64,000 nucleotides of DNA, taken from JASJAR01 sp038530285. GTDB lineage: Bacteria > Pseudomonadota > Alphaproteobacteria > Rhodobacterales > Rhodobacteraceae. The number at the start of each line of letters is the position of its first letter. Positions within the stretch are counted from its first letter, which is position 1. Location: the NCBI GenBank assembly GCA_038530285.1, contig JBCBCY010000007.1:99462-163461 (forward strand), written 5' to 3'. The notes beneath the pieces were generated by a model. The model had not been told where the DNA came from. It ran no database searches and worked only from the letters and a program-made list of their open reading frames with translations. A program made the translations under genes and the position numbers. Positions 17,239-26,340 of this stretch are shown here, in pieces.

Positions 17239-19023
17239 GTGCTAGGGCATTATGCCAAAATCTACGCGATCCTGCCGGAGGCCGCGCGGCGGTCTTTTGT
17301 CCTGATTTGCGCGATGTCCGCCTTTGTCGGTCTTGCTGAAACCCTGGGTGTTTTGTCTGTGCTGCCGTTTGTAGCGGCTGCGGCAGACCCCGACATCTTG
17401 TCAAACGCCGGCTGGGCCACGGCGGTGGCACAGTGGCTTGGATTGAGCAGCCACCGCGCGGTGCTGATCACGCTGGGTGCGGTGTCCTTCATGGCCCTTT
17501 GCGGTGCGATCGCCTTTCGGGCCTTCGCCCTGGTCGTTCAAACCCGGTTTGCCCGCGGGTTGACGGCCGAGTTCAGCACCGTGTTGATGGGGCGCTATCT
17601 CAGCCAGGATTACGCCTGGTTTCTTGGCCGGCACAGTTCGGACCTGAACAAGTCGGTCCTGTCGGAGGTCGAGCAGGTGGTCGAAAACTCGGTCATGACC
17701 GGAATCCGGCTTTTGTCCCTGACCGCTGTCAGCGGGTGTCTGATTCTGGTGCTGTTTGCGGCCAACCCCGGCGTCACCCTGACGCTGGCTGCGATGATCG
17801 GCGGGTCCTACGGTCTGGTGTTTTATGCAATGCGCCGGCGATTGTCGCGGCTGGGCGACGCGCGGGTCACGGCCAACAAGGCGCGCTTTGAAGTCGTGCA
17901 AGAAGCGATGAGCGGCATCAAGGCGGTCAAGCTTCATCACCTCGAGCCGTGGTTTCTGGCCCGCTATGGCGCACAAGCCGCGCGCATGTCCGACATCCGC
18001 ACGCGCATCAAGCTGATGTCGGATTTGCCAAGCTATGGGCTTGAGGCGGTGATCTTTGGCGGGATGATCCTGTTTGTGCTGTGGATCTTGGTGTCGAGCG
18101 ACGCCGCGCTTCTGGACGCCTTGCCGATGATGAGCCTGTTTGCCGTGGCAGGCATCCGTCTGTTCCCGGTTCTTCAGCAGCTGTTCGTGGCTTTCGCGAC
18201 CCTGCGCGCCCATGCCCCAGCGCTGGATGCAGTGCACGGCGACATCACCCGGTTGCGGGGCCCTGCGAGCCTTGGCGATCCCGCGCCGCTGCGGTTGCAT
18301 GATGCGCTTGCGGTGCGCGATTTGACCTATACACACGCGGGCGGGCAGGCCGCGGCGCTGACGGACGTTAGCCTAAAAGTTGGCGCGGGCGAGATTGTGG
18401 GTCTTGCCGGTGAAACGGGTGCGGGAAAGTCGACTTTGGTCGATGTTGTCCTGGGGCTACTGCCGTTGCAGGCCGGTGAGATCCTGGTCGATGGTCAGCC
18501 CGTCACGCCTGCAACCTTGCGGTCCTGGCAGCAGGTCGTGGGATATGTGCCGCAGACGATACATCTGGCCGATGACACGCTGGCGGCCAATATCGCGTTT
18601 GGTATCGCCGCTGAAGACCGCGACATTGCAAGGATCGAAAGCTGCCTTGAGGCGGCGGCCCTTGGCGGCTTTGTGGCCGAACTGCCCAAGGGGCTTGAGA
18701 CCCGCGTCGGCGAGTTGGGGGTGCGCCTGTCAGGTGGCCAGCGCCAGCGCGTTGGTATCGCGCGCGCGCTGTACCGCCAGCCCGACTTTCTGGTGCTGGA
18801 CGAGGCGACGAGTGCGCTGGACACGGCCACGGAAACGGCCGTCCTTGACCGGTTGAAGACCCATGCGGGCGACATGGCGGTTCTGATGGTCGCCCACCGT
18901 CTGACCTCGCTTGAGCGCTGCGACCGGGTTCACGTTCTGTCGCGCGGGCGCAAGATCGCCGAGGGGACGTTTGCCGAGTTGTCTCAAAGCGATGCTGCGT
19001 TTCGGGCCTTGCACAAACTCTGA
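17239..19023 (+). CDS. ABC exporter, fused membrane and ATPase domains (PglK/MsbA-like)
   Basis: The 594-residue protein is a half-transporter with about six membrane helices in the first 330 residues. The ATPase that follows has Walker A G-E-T-G-A-G-K-S-T (391-399), the signature L-S-G-G-Q-R-Q-R, Walker B F-L-V-L-D-E-A-T and the H-loop A-H-R. Half-transporters of this kind work as homodimers and flip lipid-linked saccharides or lipid A precursors. Its place at the edge of a glycan locus favours a lipid-linked glycan substrate. The start is GTG. The gene is divergent from the Tct operon and convergent with the next gene, with only 4 bp between. Confidence 0.9.
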   Translation: MLGHYAKIYAILPEAARRSFVLICAMSAFVGLAETLGVLSVLPFVAAAADPDILSNAGWATAVAQWLGLSSHRAVLITLGAVSFMALCGAIAFRAFALVVQTRFARGLTAEFSTVLMGRYLSQDYAWFLGRHSSDLNKSVLSEVEQVVENSVMTGIRLLSLTAVSGCLILVLFAANPGVTLTLAAMIGGSYGLVFYAMRRRLSRLGDARVTANKARFEVVQEAMSGIKAVKLHHLEPWFLARYGAQAARMSDIRTRIKLMSDLPSYGLEAVIFGGMILFVLWILVSSDAALLDALPMMSLFAVAGIRLFPVLQQLFVAFATLRAHAPALDAVHGDITRLRGPASLGDPAPLRLHDALAVRDLTYTHAGGQAAALTDVSLKVGAGEIVGLAGETGAGKSTLVDVVLGLLPLQAGEILVDGQPVTPATLRSWQQVVGYVPQTIHLADDTLAANIAFGIAAEDRDIARIESCLEAAALGGFVAELPKGLETRVGELGVRLSGGQRQRVGIARALYRQPDFLVLDEATSALDTATETAVLDRLKTHAGDMAVLMVAHRLTSLERCDRVHVLSRGRKIAEGTFAELSQSDAAFRALHKL

Positions 19024-19027
19024 GCGA

Positions 19028-20068
19028 TTACCCTTTCGTCCGGGTGCGCCGGGCGTCGCGCATGCGTTGCCAGCGCGCGCGTTGCAACAGGCTGTGTGGC
19101 AGGTCACGGTACCAGGCTTCGCGTTCGATGAACTGGGCGCCGGGCAGATGATCAAGGGGCGTGGCAATTTCCCCTTTTGATGCTGCGGCACCTGGGTTCA
19201 CGGCCTCAAACGCCGCTGCCAGTTGGGGAAACAAGACTGCCTTGCGCGTGTTGCGCTCCGGCGCGGCGCTGGCCTTCATGCCCGGAAAGGTGGGGTTGAG
19301 GTTGATCTCAAACACCACCGGGGCGCCGCGCCAGATCCCATAATCGATCCGCCCGAAGGTGATCCCACCCGCCGCCGCGACGTCCAGAAGGAACGTCTGA
19401 TGGGGGTTTTTTTCGCAAAAGCGGTGTTCTTCTTCGATAAAGGCCGCGTCATCCTCGCGTTTTTTGTGTTTCACGACCCAGGCCTGGCTGCGCATGATGT
19501 GTTGCGACACGATGCGGTCGCCGATGACGAAAGCGCCGTATTTGCGAAAGTAGCCGTCGGCGTCGGGTTCGGCGCAATAACGCACCGTGATCCGCCGTTT
19601 GGTCGGCCGCGCGGCCTTTGAATATCCGTCGACGGCGCGCGATAACGCTGCGGCATCCGCCAAGATCTCGGTTTCCGGCCCCGCCCAACCATCTTCGGCC
19701 CGCAGGAATAGCGGGTAGTGCTCTGGCGCGCGACCGCCTGACAACCGCGTCACCTCAACCGGGTTCAGCCCCTGCCGGTAAAGCCGGTCCAGAAGATCAA
19801 ATCGTTCGGTCGCATGGGCGGGATGATTGAGGATCGGCAGATCAGGGCGCAGCGCAGCGACCGTGTTTGCCATATGGGCGGCGGCATCCAACTCATAACT
19901 CTGCAAAAGATCGAAGTCGGTGAACACCAGGGCGCCAGCTGGCACCGCCTGACGCGAAAAGAGCCGTTGATAGGTATGGATGCGGATTTGATCGGCAATC
20001 GCTGGCGGCCCCTTGGTCAGTTTCAAGATGGGCGCGAGATTGCGGGCATGGGCAACGATATGGATCAT
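19028..20068 (-). CDS. Possible ATP-grasp-fold protein of unknown function
   Basis: I do not recognise a named family. The product is about 346 residues. The C-terminal half has features of an ATP-grasp or RimK-like ligase: a lysine/arginine-rich strand V-R-Y-C-A-E-P, and then I-D-Y-G-I-W-R-G-A-P-V-V-F-E-I-N-L-N-P-T, where the E-x-N pair is the usual metal-binding site. The N-terminal half looks like a pre-ATP-grasp alpha/beta domain. The start at 20068 overlaps the preceding glycosyltransferase stop as ATGA, so the two are coupled. A glycan-tailoring amide or ester ligase is one possibility. Confidence 0.6.
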   Translation of the reverse strand: MIHIVAHARNLAPILKLTKGPPAIADQIRIHTYQRLFSRQAVPAGALVFTDFDLLQSYELDAAAHMANTVAALRPDLPILNHPAHATERFDLLDRLYRQGLNPVEVTRLSGGRAPEHYPLFLRAEDGWAGPETEILADAAALSRAVDGYSKAARPTKRRITVRYCAEPDADGYFRKYGAFVIGDRIVSQHIMRSQAWVVKHKKREDDAAFIEEEHRFCEKNPHQTFLLDVAAAGGITFGRIDYGIWRGAPVVFEINLNPTFPGMKASAAPERNTRKAVLFPQLAAAFEAVNPGAAASKGEIATPLDHLPGAQFIEREAWYRDLPHSLLQRARWQRMRDARRTRTKG

Positions 20069-21048
20069 CGCACGGCCCGACCGACGGCGTTGGCGCCGCG
20101 CTGCAATGCGTCGTGCAGGGGCCGGGGCAGGCGTGTCGCAAGACAGGCCGCAGACCGCATCCAGGCACCGCGTTTGCGCGCCAGAACGCCAGGGGCGTCG
20201 ATCCATGCGCGCCGCATCAACTGGCGCGCATCCGAAAATTCCTCCGCCTGATAAGCCATTGTCGCCCAGAACACCGCATTCTCGGCTCTGGCGGTTCTTT
20301 CAAGCGGACCGACACGCTTGGGGGCTTCAATCCGGGCCTTTTCAAACAGACGCTCCCAATTGTCGCGCAGACGCCGCCAGTCAGATGTCACCTGGCCTTT
20401 GTGCTTTCGGTAGTCCACCACAACCTCGTCCACGGCGTGCAGGCGTCCCCCTGCTTGTCCAATCCGGACGGCCATATCCACATCGGCCATTGCGGTCAGG
20501 GTTTCATCAAAGGCGCCGACGGCAAGTGCGGCGTCGCGGCGCAAAATGGTGCCCGAGGTGCTATGCATCGGGTTGGCACGCAGAAAGTCCGTGAAATCCA
20601 GTTGGTCCCCTGGCCAGGGGCTGACAACACCCGTTGGGGTCAGATGTTGATCGACGTAGCGCACCCGGCAAAAGGCCAGCGCGGTCTGTGGACGGGTCTC
20701 AACGACCGAGGCCATCTTTTCAACAAGCGCGGGGCCCGGCACATCATCGGCATCGAGGATAATCTGCCACGTGGTCGTGGCGGCAGTCAGCGCGGCGTTG
20801 CGCGCGGCGGCCAGCCCACGTTGCGGCTGGCTGATCACTTGGACGTATTGGGGGGCCTGATCGCGGAACCGGTTCAGGATGTCCAGTGTTGCGTCTTGGG
20901 ATCCGTCGTTGATCAGCACGACCTGATCGGGCGCGCGTGTTTGCGCATTGATCCCGGTGAGGGCCTGTTCGATGTACCGTGCGCCGTTGCGCACGGCCAC
21001 GGCAAGCGAGATCGAGGCGCGGGATGGATCGTTCAACAAGTTCTCCAT
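20065..21048 (-). CDS. Glycosyltransferase family 2
   Basis: The product is about 327 residues with a GT-A fold at the N-terminus. It shows S-L-A-V-A-V-R-N-G-A-R-Y-I, then V-L-I-N-D-G-S-Q-D-A-T and G-L-A-A-A-R-N-A-A-L, with the nucleotide- and metal-binding I-I-L-D-A-D-D near residue 100. The acceptor part contains D-E-T-L-T-A-M-A-D-V-D, an E/D-rich motif typical of inverting GT2 enzymes. It would add one sugar to a lipid-linked intermediate in the cytoplasm. The first ATG inside the conserved frame was taken as start; no strong ribosome binding site is visible, and a start 42 bases upstream cannot be excluded. Confidence 0.88.
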   Translation of the reverse strand: MENLLNDPSRASISLAVAVRNGARYIEQALTGINAQTRAPDQVVLINDGSQDATLDILNRFRDQAPQYVQVISQPQRGLAAARNAALTAATTTWQIILDADDVPGPALVEKMASVVETRPQTALAFCRVRYVDQHLTPTGVVSPWPGDQLDFTDFLRANPMHSTSGTILRRDAALAVGAFDETLTAMADVDMAVRIGQAGGRLHAVDEVVVDYRKHKGQVTSDWRRLRDNWERLFEKARIEAPKRVGPLERTARAENAVFWATMAYQAEEFSDARQLMRRAWIDAPGVLARKRGAWMRSAACLATRLPRPLHDALQRGANAVGRAVR

Positions 21049-21466
21049 CGTTCGTGGGCAGACCGAACGCGTCGGGGCGCGCAAACACAAGCCGCATCGT
21101 TAGACCGAACGCGCAGGGTGACTGCAAGCGGGTAGCACGCCGAAGGGCACCAAAGGCCTTGCCGGCATGCAAGGTTAGACTTCAGCGCCTGCTGGCGCCG
21201 TCCCGCCATCCGCGGCGGTTATCCGTGCTTGCAGAGTGGCCAAAGCTCCTGCGCCAAAGGGTGCTGTCAGCGGTGCGGCAGATCTGACCAAGACGTGATG
21301 GCGAAGCACTGGACAATCAAAGGGGCGGCATTGCAAACCAAACGGCACCGCCTTGCGCGGGGGCTGCTTTGGTTGAATGGATCGAAAAGTAGCGTATTAA
21401 GGTCTTATTTTGGCTTCGTTCGTGTATAGAATGGCTGAATCGAGAAAGCTTTGCGGTTAACTGGTA
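21049..21466. other. Intergenic region, divergent promoters expected
   Basis: This 418 bp gap separates a minus-strand glycosyltransferase from the plus-strand ligase-like gene, so it should carry promoters for both. It holds a 12 bp direct repeat (AGACCGAACGCG at 21060 and 21102). The short open frames have biased, non-conserved-looking translations and I regard them as non-coding. No hairpin, tRNA or CtrA-type site was seen. Confidence 0.5.
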
Positions 21467-23158
21467 ATGGCTAACTTTGTCCTTCTGATCTGGCCTGCGG
21501 TGGCCTTGTGCTTTTTTGCAGCGTTAGGCCGCGAGAAAGGCATGATCTGGTCTGTCATCGTCGGTTACCTGTTGCTGCCCGAGACGATTTCCATCGCGAT
21601 CCCGGGCCTGCCCGACTACGAAAAGCTTTCAGCCATCTCTCTGAGTGCCCTGATCGGGACGTTCCTGTTTCGGTACAAACCAAGTTGGCCGGAGTTGGAG
21701 GTCGTTGCGCCGCCGTCAGACCATGGTCCCATGATTGCAGCTGTCTGGGCTGAAATTCTGGAACTTGAGGCTGATGATATCCCCCATGACAAGAGTTTTC
21801 GCGAGCTGGGCGGCGATCTTCGCCTGGCGCGAAAAGCGGCGCGGATGTTGGTCGAAAGGGGACTGAAGCGGAAAACGGCATGGGGCATTTACAAGGGCAG
21901 TACGATCAAAGACCTGTCCACGGTCGTTTTGCTTGATGGTCCTCGCCAGCTTGGGTCGCACGCCTTGGCGGTCGTCTTTTACACGCTGTTGGTGATCCTG
22001 TCGGCTGCGGCCTTCGTGACTGTCATGACCAATCTTGACCCGTTGATTGATGGCAACCGCACGCGGTCGGGCCTGACGCTCAACGACGCGATCAGCATGA
22101 TTTCAGAACCTGTGATCGCAATGGTGCCATTCTTTTTGGCCGTGGCCATTCTGAAACGCGGCGTGCAACATCTGGAAGTCTTCAAGGCCATCGCATTGTG
22201 CGGTGCAGCCTACGCGGCTTTTGCTTTTGTCGAGGTGCGCCTGAGCCCACAAATGAACATCTGGGTTTACGGGTTTTTCCAGCACAGTTGGCAACAGCAC
22301 TTCCGAAACGGCTACCGGCCTATCGTGTTTTTGGACCACGGGCTCAGTCTTGGTTTTTTCCTGATGACGGCCACCCTGGCGTGCCTGGCGTTGTTCCGCC
22401 AACTCAAAGGGATAGACCGGTATCGCTACCTTCTGCTTGGCCTTTGGATTTTTGCAGCCCTCGCGCTGTCGAGAAACCTTGGGGCAATGATGCTGTTTTT
22501 GTTCTTCGCCCCTTTTGTTCTTATTGCGCCGACCAAGCTTCAGGCCTGGTTGGTAGCCGCGGTGGCGATCATCTTTATGGCCTATCCCGCGATCCGGCAG
22601 GCCGAACTGCTGCCGATCGACAAGTTCACCGAAATCATCGCTGAGGAAATCTCCGTTGATCGCGCGGCATCGCTGCAATTTCGCCTACAGAACGAAACCG
22701 CCATGGCGCTGCGAGCGGGAGAGAAACCACTGTTTGGTTGGGGCGGATGGGGGCGTCAGCGGATCATCAACGAAGCCGGTGCGGATACAACGGTTTCCGA
22801 TGGGACATGGATCATCATCCTCGGCGAACGCGGATGGGTCGGCTACATTTGTTTTTTCGGGCTGTTGGCGATCCCGATGATCTACCTGATCTTCTCGGTG
22901 CGACGAAAAGAAGTGTCCCCCGTTATTTTGACAGCCGGGCTGATCATGGCGGCAAACCTGATCTATCTTGTACCCAATTCAACGCTCAGTCCCGTTGGAT
23001 GGCTGCTGACCGGGACGATCGCGGGGTTCATTCGGTGGCATCTTGCCGATGCCAAGTCGGACGCGGATAATGAGGATGTTGAAGAGCTTCGGCCTTACAC
23101 GCCCTACACACGGTTTTCGCAAGACCATATGCGGCCGGGTTTGACTGCCGATAGCTGA
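21467..23158 (+). CDS. O-antigen ligase/polymerase-like membrane protein with an inserted carrier-protein-like domain
   Basis: The 563-residue protein has two membrane helices at its start (about 1-65), then a soluble segment, then about nine helices. The C-terminal half has hallmarks of the O-antigen ligase/Wzy superfamily: S-R-N-L-G-A-M-M near residue 335, a long loop, and F-G-W-G-G-W-G-R-Q after it. The soluble segment (88-152) reads as an acyl/peptidyl carrier protein: V-W-A-E-I-L, D-K-S-F-R-E-L-G-G-D, then T-A-W-G-I-Y-K-G-S-T-I-K-D-L. The phosphopantetheine serine after G-G-D is replaced by Leu118. A closely similar, intact carrier (G-G-D-S) lies in the fusion protein at 56202-58778. The insert may be a docking or pseudo-carrier module; its function is inferred. 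The ligase/polymerase role is likely but not proven. Confidence 0.8.
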   Translation: MANFVLLIWPAVALCFFAALGREKGMIWSVIVGYLLLPETISIAIPGLPDYEKLSAISLSALIGTFLFRYKPSWPELEVVAPPSDHGPMIAAVWAEILELEADDIPHDKSFRELGGDLRLARKAARMLVERGLKRKTAWGIYKGSTIKDLSTVVLLDGPRQLGSHALAVVFYTLLVILSAAAFVTVMTNLDPLIDGNRTRSGLTLNDAISMISEPVIAMVPFFLAVAILKRGVQHLEVFKAIALCGAAYAAFAFVEVRLSPQMNIWVYGFFQHSWQQHFRNGYRPIVFLDHGLSLGFFLMTATLACLALFRQLKGIDRYRYLLLGLWIFAALALSRNLGAMMLFLFFAPFVLIAPTKLQAWLVAAVAIIFMAYPAIRQAELLPIDKFTEIIAEEISVDRAASLQFRLQNETAMALRAGEKPLFGWGGWGRQRIINEAGADTTVSDGTWIIILGERGWVGYICFFGLLAIPMIYLIFSVRRKEVSPVILTAGLIMAANLIYLVPNSTLSPVGWLLTGTIAGFIRWHLADAKSDADNEDVEELRPYTPYTRFSQDHMRPGLTADS

Positions 23159-23312
23159 CGTTTTTGCGGAACTGGTAACGATTTGGGCCCATTGGCCTAA
23201 ACCTGTGGCCTTTGGATCGACCAGCTACACAAAAACCAACAGACACAGGGAGAGATGTCGACCCTTGCGCGGAAAGACACTATGCCACTGACGATTGTTA
23301 AAGAGTTTGTTG

Positions 23313-24614
23313 ATGGCCCGAAAACCCCGCGTTCTGATCATTGCCGAAGCGGCCAACCCGGAATGGGTGAGCGTCCCGCTGGTGGGCTGGTCTTTGGCCT
23401 CAGCGCTGCGCGAGGTTGCCGACGCCCATATCGTCACACAGATCCGCAATCGCGACGCGTTCTTGCGCGCGGGTCTGGTGGAAGGCGTAGATTTCACGGC
23501 GATCGATTCCGAAGCAATCGCACGGCCCATGTACAAGGCGGCCAACGTGCTGCGTATGGGCAAGGGCAAAGGCTGGACGATGGTCACCGCCATCAATGCG
23601 CTGAGCTATCCCTATTTCGAACGGCTTGTCTGGCAGCGGTTCGGGGCGGATATCCGGGCTGGCGCCTATGACATTGTGCACCGGGTCACGCCGCTGACGC
23701 CCACAACAGTCTCGCCGATTGCAAAAAAGTGTGCCCGGGTTGGTGTGCCATTTGTTCTGGGCCCTCTGAACGGAGGCGTCCCCTGGCCCAAGGGGTTTGA
23801 TTCTGAACGCCGCCGAGAGCGCGAATGGCTGTCTTACATCCGGGGGATCTACAAGGCGCTGCCGGGGCGCGGTGCGATGTACCGCGCCACAGCCGCGATC
23901 ATCGCAGGCTCGCGCCACACCGCAAGCGAGGTGCCACCCGCCCACAGTGACAAGGTCGTCTGGATCCCTGAAAACGCCATTGATCCCGCGCGCTTTGCCG
24001 CAACTGCGGCGGCCCATGACACCGGCCCTGTGCGGGGTGTCTTCATCGGCCGGCTGGTGCCCTACAAGGGCCCCGACATGCTATTGGAGGCCGCCCAGCC
24101 TTTGTTGGCCGATGGGCGGATGACGATTGATATCATCGGCGACGGACCAATGCGCGGCGCGCTCGAAGCCCAGGCCAACGAGACCCATATCGGCCAAGCC
24201 GTGACATTTCACGGTCAGGTGCCCCACGAGGGTGTGCAGGACATCGCAGCGGCCTGTCAGTTGCTGACCTTCCCCTCAATCCGCGAATTCGGCGGTGGCG
24301 TCGTGCTGGAAGCAATGGCGCTTGGTGTGGTGCCGGTGATCGTCGATTATGCTGGACCGGGTGAGCTGGTGGATGACGCGACCGGCTACAAGGTGCCCAT
24401 TGGCGACCGGACGGCGGTGGTCGCGGGGGTGCGGGCCGCTCTTGAAGCGATCGTGGCAGACCCCGGTAAGCTGTCGGCCAAGTCGGCCGCAGCCCAGGCC
24501 CGGGTGTCCGCCGATTTCACCTGGGCTGCGAAAGCCGCACAGGTGCGCGAGGTCTACGATTGGGTCTTGGACCCGAAGGCACACAAACCCCAACCGGTCA
24601 GGAGCACGACATGA
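23313..24614 (+). CDS. Glycosyltransferase family 4
   Basis: The product is about 433 residues with the two-domain GT-B fold. The C-terminal half shows G-V-F-I-G-R-L-V-P-Y-K-G-P-D-M-L, I-I-G-D-G-P-M-R-G-A-L and F-H-G-Q-V-P-H. The retaining GT4 E-x7-E signature follows as E-F-G-G-G-V-V-L-E-A-M. It would transfer a hexose or similar sugar from a nucleotide donor in the cytoplasm. The ATG at 23313 has AAAGAG upstream at a good spacing; a TTG 18 bases earlier is less likely. It opens a chain of five genes, each overlapping the next by four bases. Confidence 0.93.
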   Translation: MARKPRVLIIAEAANPEWVSVPLVGWSLASALREVADAHIVTQIRNRDAFLRAGLVEGVDFTAIDSEAIARPMYKAANVLRMGKGKGWTMVTAINALSYPYFERLVWQRFGADIRAGAYDIVHRVTPLTPTTVSPIAKKCARVGVPFVLGPLNGGVPWPKGFDSERRREREWLSYIRGIYKALPGRGAMYRATAAIIAGSRHTASEVPPAHSDKVVWIPENAIDPARFAATAAAHDTGPVRGVFIGRLVPYKGPDMLLEAAQPLLADGRMTIDIIGDGPMRGALEAQANETHIGQAVTFHGQVPHEGVQDIAAACQLLTFPSIREFGGGVVLEAMALGVVPVIVDYAGPGELVDDATGYKVPIGDRTAVVAGVRAALEAIVADPGKLSAKSAAAQARVSADFTWAAKAAQVREVYDWVLDPKAHKPQPVRSTT

Positions 24615-25384
24615 TGGTCTGGGCAGACACGCAAAACGGGCCGGTGACGGTCACAGTGCCGGACCGTGCGGCCTTGCTGGCCGACATCGGCGCGCGATTT
24701 GACCGCGGCGATGGGTTCTCAGTCGCGACGATCAACCTCGATCATGTGGTCAAGCTGGCCCGCGACCCTGCGTTTCGCGACGCCTATGGCGCACACAGCC
24801 ATGTCACCGCAGATGGCAATCCCATCGTCTGGTTGTCGCATTTGGCGGGGCAGGGCGATGTGGCGTTGGTGCCGGGATCAGAGGTGATTGAACCGGTGGC
24901 CGAACTGGCTGCTGCCAAGGGCATACCCGTGGCATTTTTCGGCGCGACCGAAACCTCGCTCAAGGCTGCGGCAGAGGCCATGCAGACCAAGACCCCCGGA
25001 ATAAACATTGTTCTGACCCTCGCTCCGGCCATGGGATTTGACCCTGACGGCCCTGCGGCCGATGCCGCGATTGCCCAGATCGGTGAAAGCGGTGCGCGGC
25101 TGGTGTTTCTGGCCCTTGGGGCACCCAAACAGGAACGGTTTGCAGTGCGCGCCGCGGCGGCGCTGCCGGGGACGGGCTATCTGTCCATCGGTGCTGGGCT
25201 CGATTTCATATCAGGTGCTCAAGTGCGGGCTCCGGCTTGGGTGCGGGCCATTGCGGCAGAATGGCTTTGGCGGATGCTGTCGAACCCCCGCCGGCTGGCA
25301 GCGCGATATGGCGCTTGTATTCTGGCCTTGCCCCGGCTGACGTTGCGGGCGCTTGCGGCCCGTCGCAAGGGGGCCATGTCGTGA
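24611..25384 (+). CDS. WecG/TagA/CpsF-family glycosyltransferase (GT26)
   Basis: The product is about 257 residues and matches the GT26 family over its length. It has S-V-A-T-I-N-L-D-H-V-V-K-L, then V-T-A-D-G-N-P-I-V-W-L, and a later L-V-F-L-A-L-G-A-P-K-Q-E. The end carries W-L-W-R-M-L-S-N-P-R-R-L, the usual membrane-association motif. WecG and TagA transfer N-acetylmannosamine-type or related sugars onto lipid-linked GlcNAc as an early step of glycan assembly. The start overlaps the previous stop as ATGA, with AGGAG 6 nt before it. Confidence 0.94.
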   Translation: MMVWADTQNGPVTVTVPDRAALLADIGARFDRGDGFSVATINLDHVVKLARDPAFRDAYGAHSHVTADGNPIVWLSHLAGQGDVALVPGSEVIEPVAELAAAKGIPVAFFGATETSLKAAAEAMQTKTPGINIVLTLAPAMGFDPDGPAADAAIAQIGESGARLVFLALGAPKQERFAVRAAAALPGTGYLSIGAGLDFISGAQVRAPAWVRAIAAEWLWRMLSNPRRLAARYGACILALPRLTLRALAARRKGAMS

Positions 25385-26340
25385 CCGATCTGGCGATTTC
25401 CATCATCAACTACCGCACAGGCGAGATGACCATTGCGGCCGTGGCTTCGGTGCTCACTGCGCTGGGCGACCGGGATGCCAAAGTGGTCGTGGTCGATAAC
25501 GCGTCGGGCGACGGATCTGCCGATGAGATTGCCGCCTGGATCGACAAGACGGGGGACCCGCGGGCAATCCTGGTGCGGTCGGCGACGAATTCCGGGTTTT
25601 CGGGCGGTCACAATCAGGGCATGGCCGCTGCGCCGGGGGCGGATTTCTATCTGATCCTGAATTCCGATGCGGTGCTCAGGCCATCGTTTTTCGATGCTAT
25701 TCTGGCTGCCGCTGACGCCAACCCAAGCGTCGGCATGATCGCCCCGCGGCTTGAGTGGGACGACGGCCCGCCACAGCAAAGCTGTTTTCGGTTCGCCAGC
25801 CCCCAAAGTGAAATCATACGCGGGGCCGGGTCAGGTCCCGTGACCAAGATGCTTGCCTCCCATGTGGTCGCGCTTGATCTGCCGCCGGATCCCGACCAGA
25901 TCGAATGGGCGAGTTTTGCCTGTATTCTTCTGCGAGGTGACATGGTGCGTGCGCTTGGGGACATGGATGACGGGTACTTTTTGTATTTTGAGGATGCAGA
26001 ATATGCCCTGCGGGCGACGCGAGCCGGGTGGGGTGTGGTCTATGCGCCCGAGGCCAAAGCGGTGCACTTCCGCGGCGGTTCGGGGCCGGTGAAGAAGATC
26101 CAGGCGGCCCGGAAACGCTTGCCGGCCTACTATTGGCGCTCGCGCACGCGGTTTTTCCGTCAGGCCCATGGCCCGCTTGGACCACTTTTGGCGAATGTGG
26201 GCTGGATTGCGGGCCGGGTGCTGGCGCACACGCGGCTTTTGGCCGGTCGGTCTGTGCCGCCGTCCAACCAATCCGAATGGCGCGATATATGGACGGGTTT
26301 CTTTCAGCCCCTCGCACAAGCGCCAGAGACCCGGAAATGA
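25381..26340 (+). CDS. Glycosyltransferase family 2 (rhamnosyltransferase-like)
   Basis: The product is about 319 residues. It begins with the GT-A strand A-I-S-I-I-N-Y and shows V-V-V-D-N-A-S-G-D-G-S and then N-S-G-F-S-G-G-H-N-Q-G. That last motif is typical of WbbL-like rhamnosyltransferases, as is the following I-L-N-S-D-A. D-D-G-Y-F-L-Y-F-E-D-A-E is the acceptor-side motif of the same group. I chose the GTG at 25381 because it overlaps the upstream stop as GTGA; the open frame extends 144 bases further but runs through the preceding gene. The sugar specificity is not provable from sequence. Confidence 0.92.
   Translation: MTDLAISIINYRTGEMTIAAVASVLTALGDRDAKVVVVDNASGDGSADEIAAWIDKTGDPRAILVRSATNSGFSGGHNQGMAAAPGADFYLILNSDAVLRPSFFDAILAAADANPSVGMIAPRLEWDDGPPQQSCFRFASPQSEIIRGAGSGPVTKMLASHVVALDLPPDPDQIEWASFACILLRGDMVRALGDMDDGYFLYFEDAEYALRATRAGWGVVYAPEAKAVHFRGGSGPVKKIQAARKRLPAYYWRSRTRFFRQAHGPLGPLLANVGWIAGRVLAHTRLLAGRSVPPSNQSEWRDIWTGFFQPLAQAPETRK

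Noticed and set aside
21060..21113. 12 bp direct repeat near the divergent region at 21 kb
   Set aside because: Only two copies 42 bp apart, one inside the 5' leader of a GT2 gene; no link to a known operator, so not called as a binding site.
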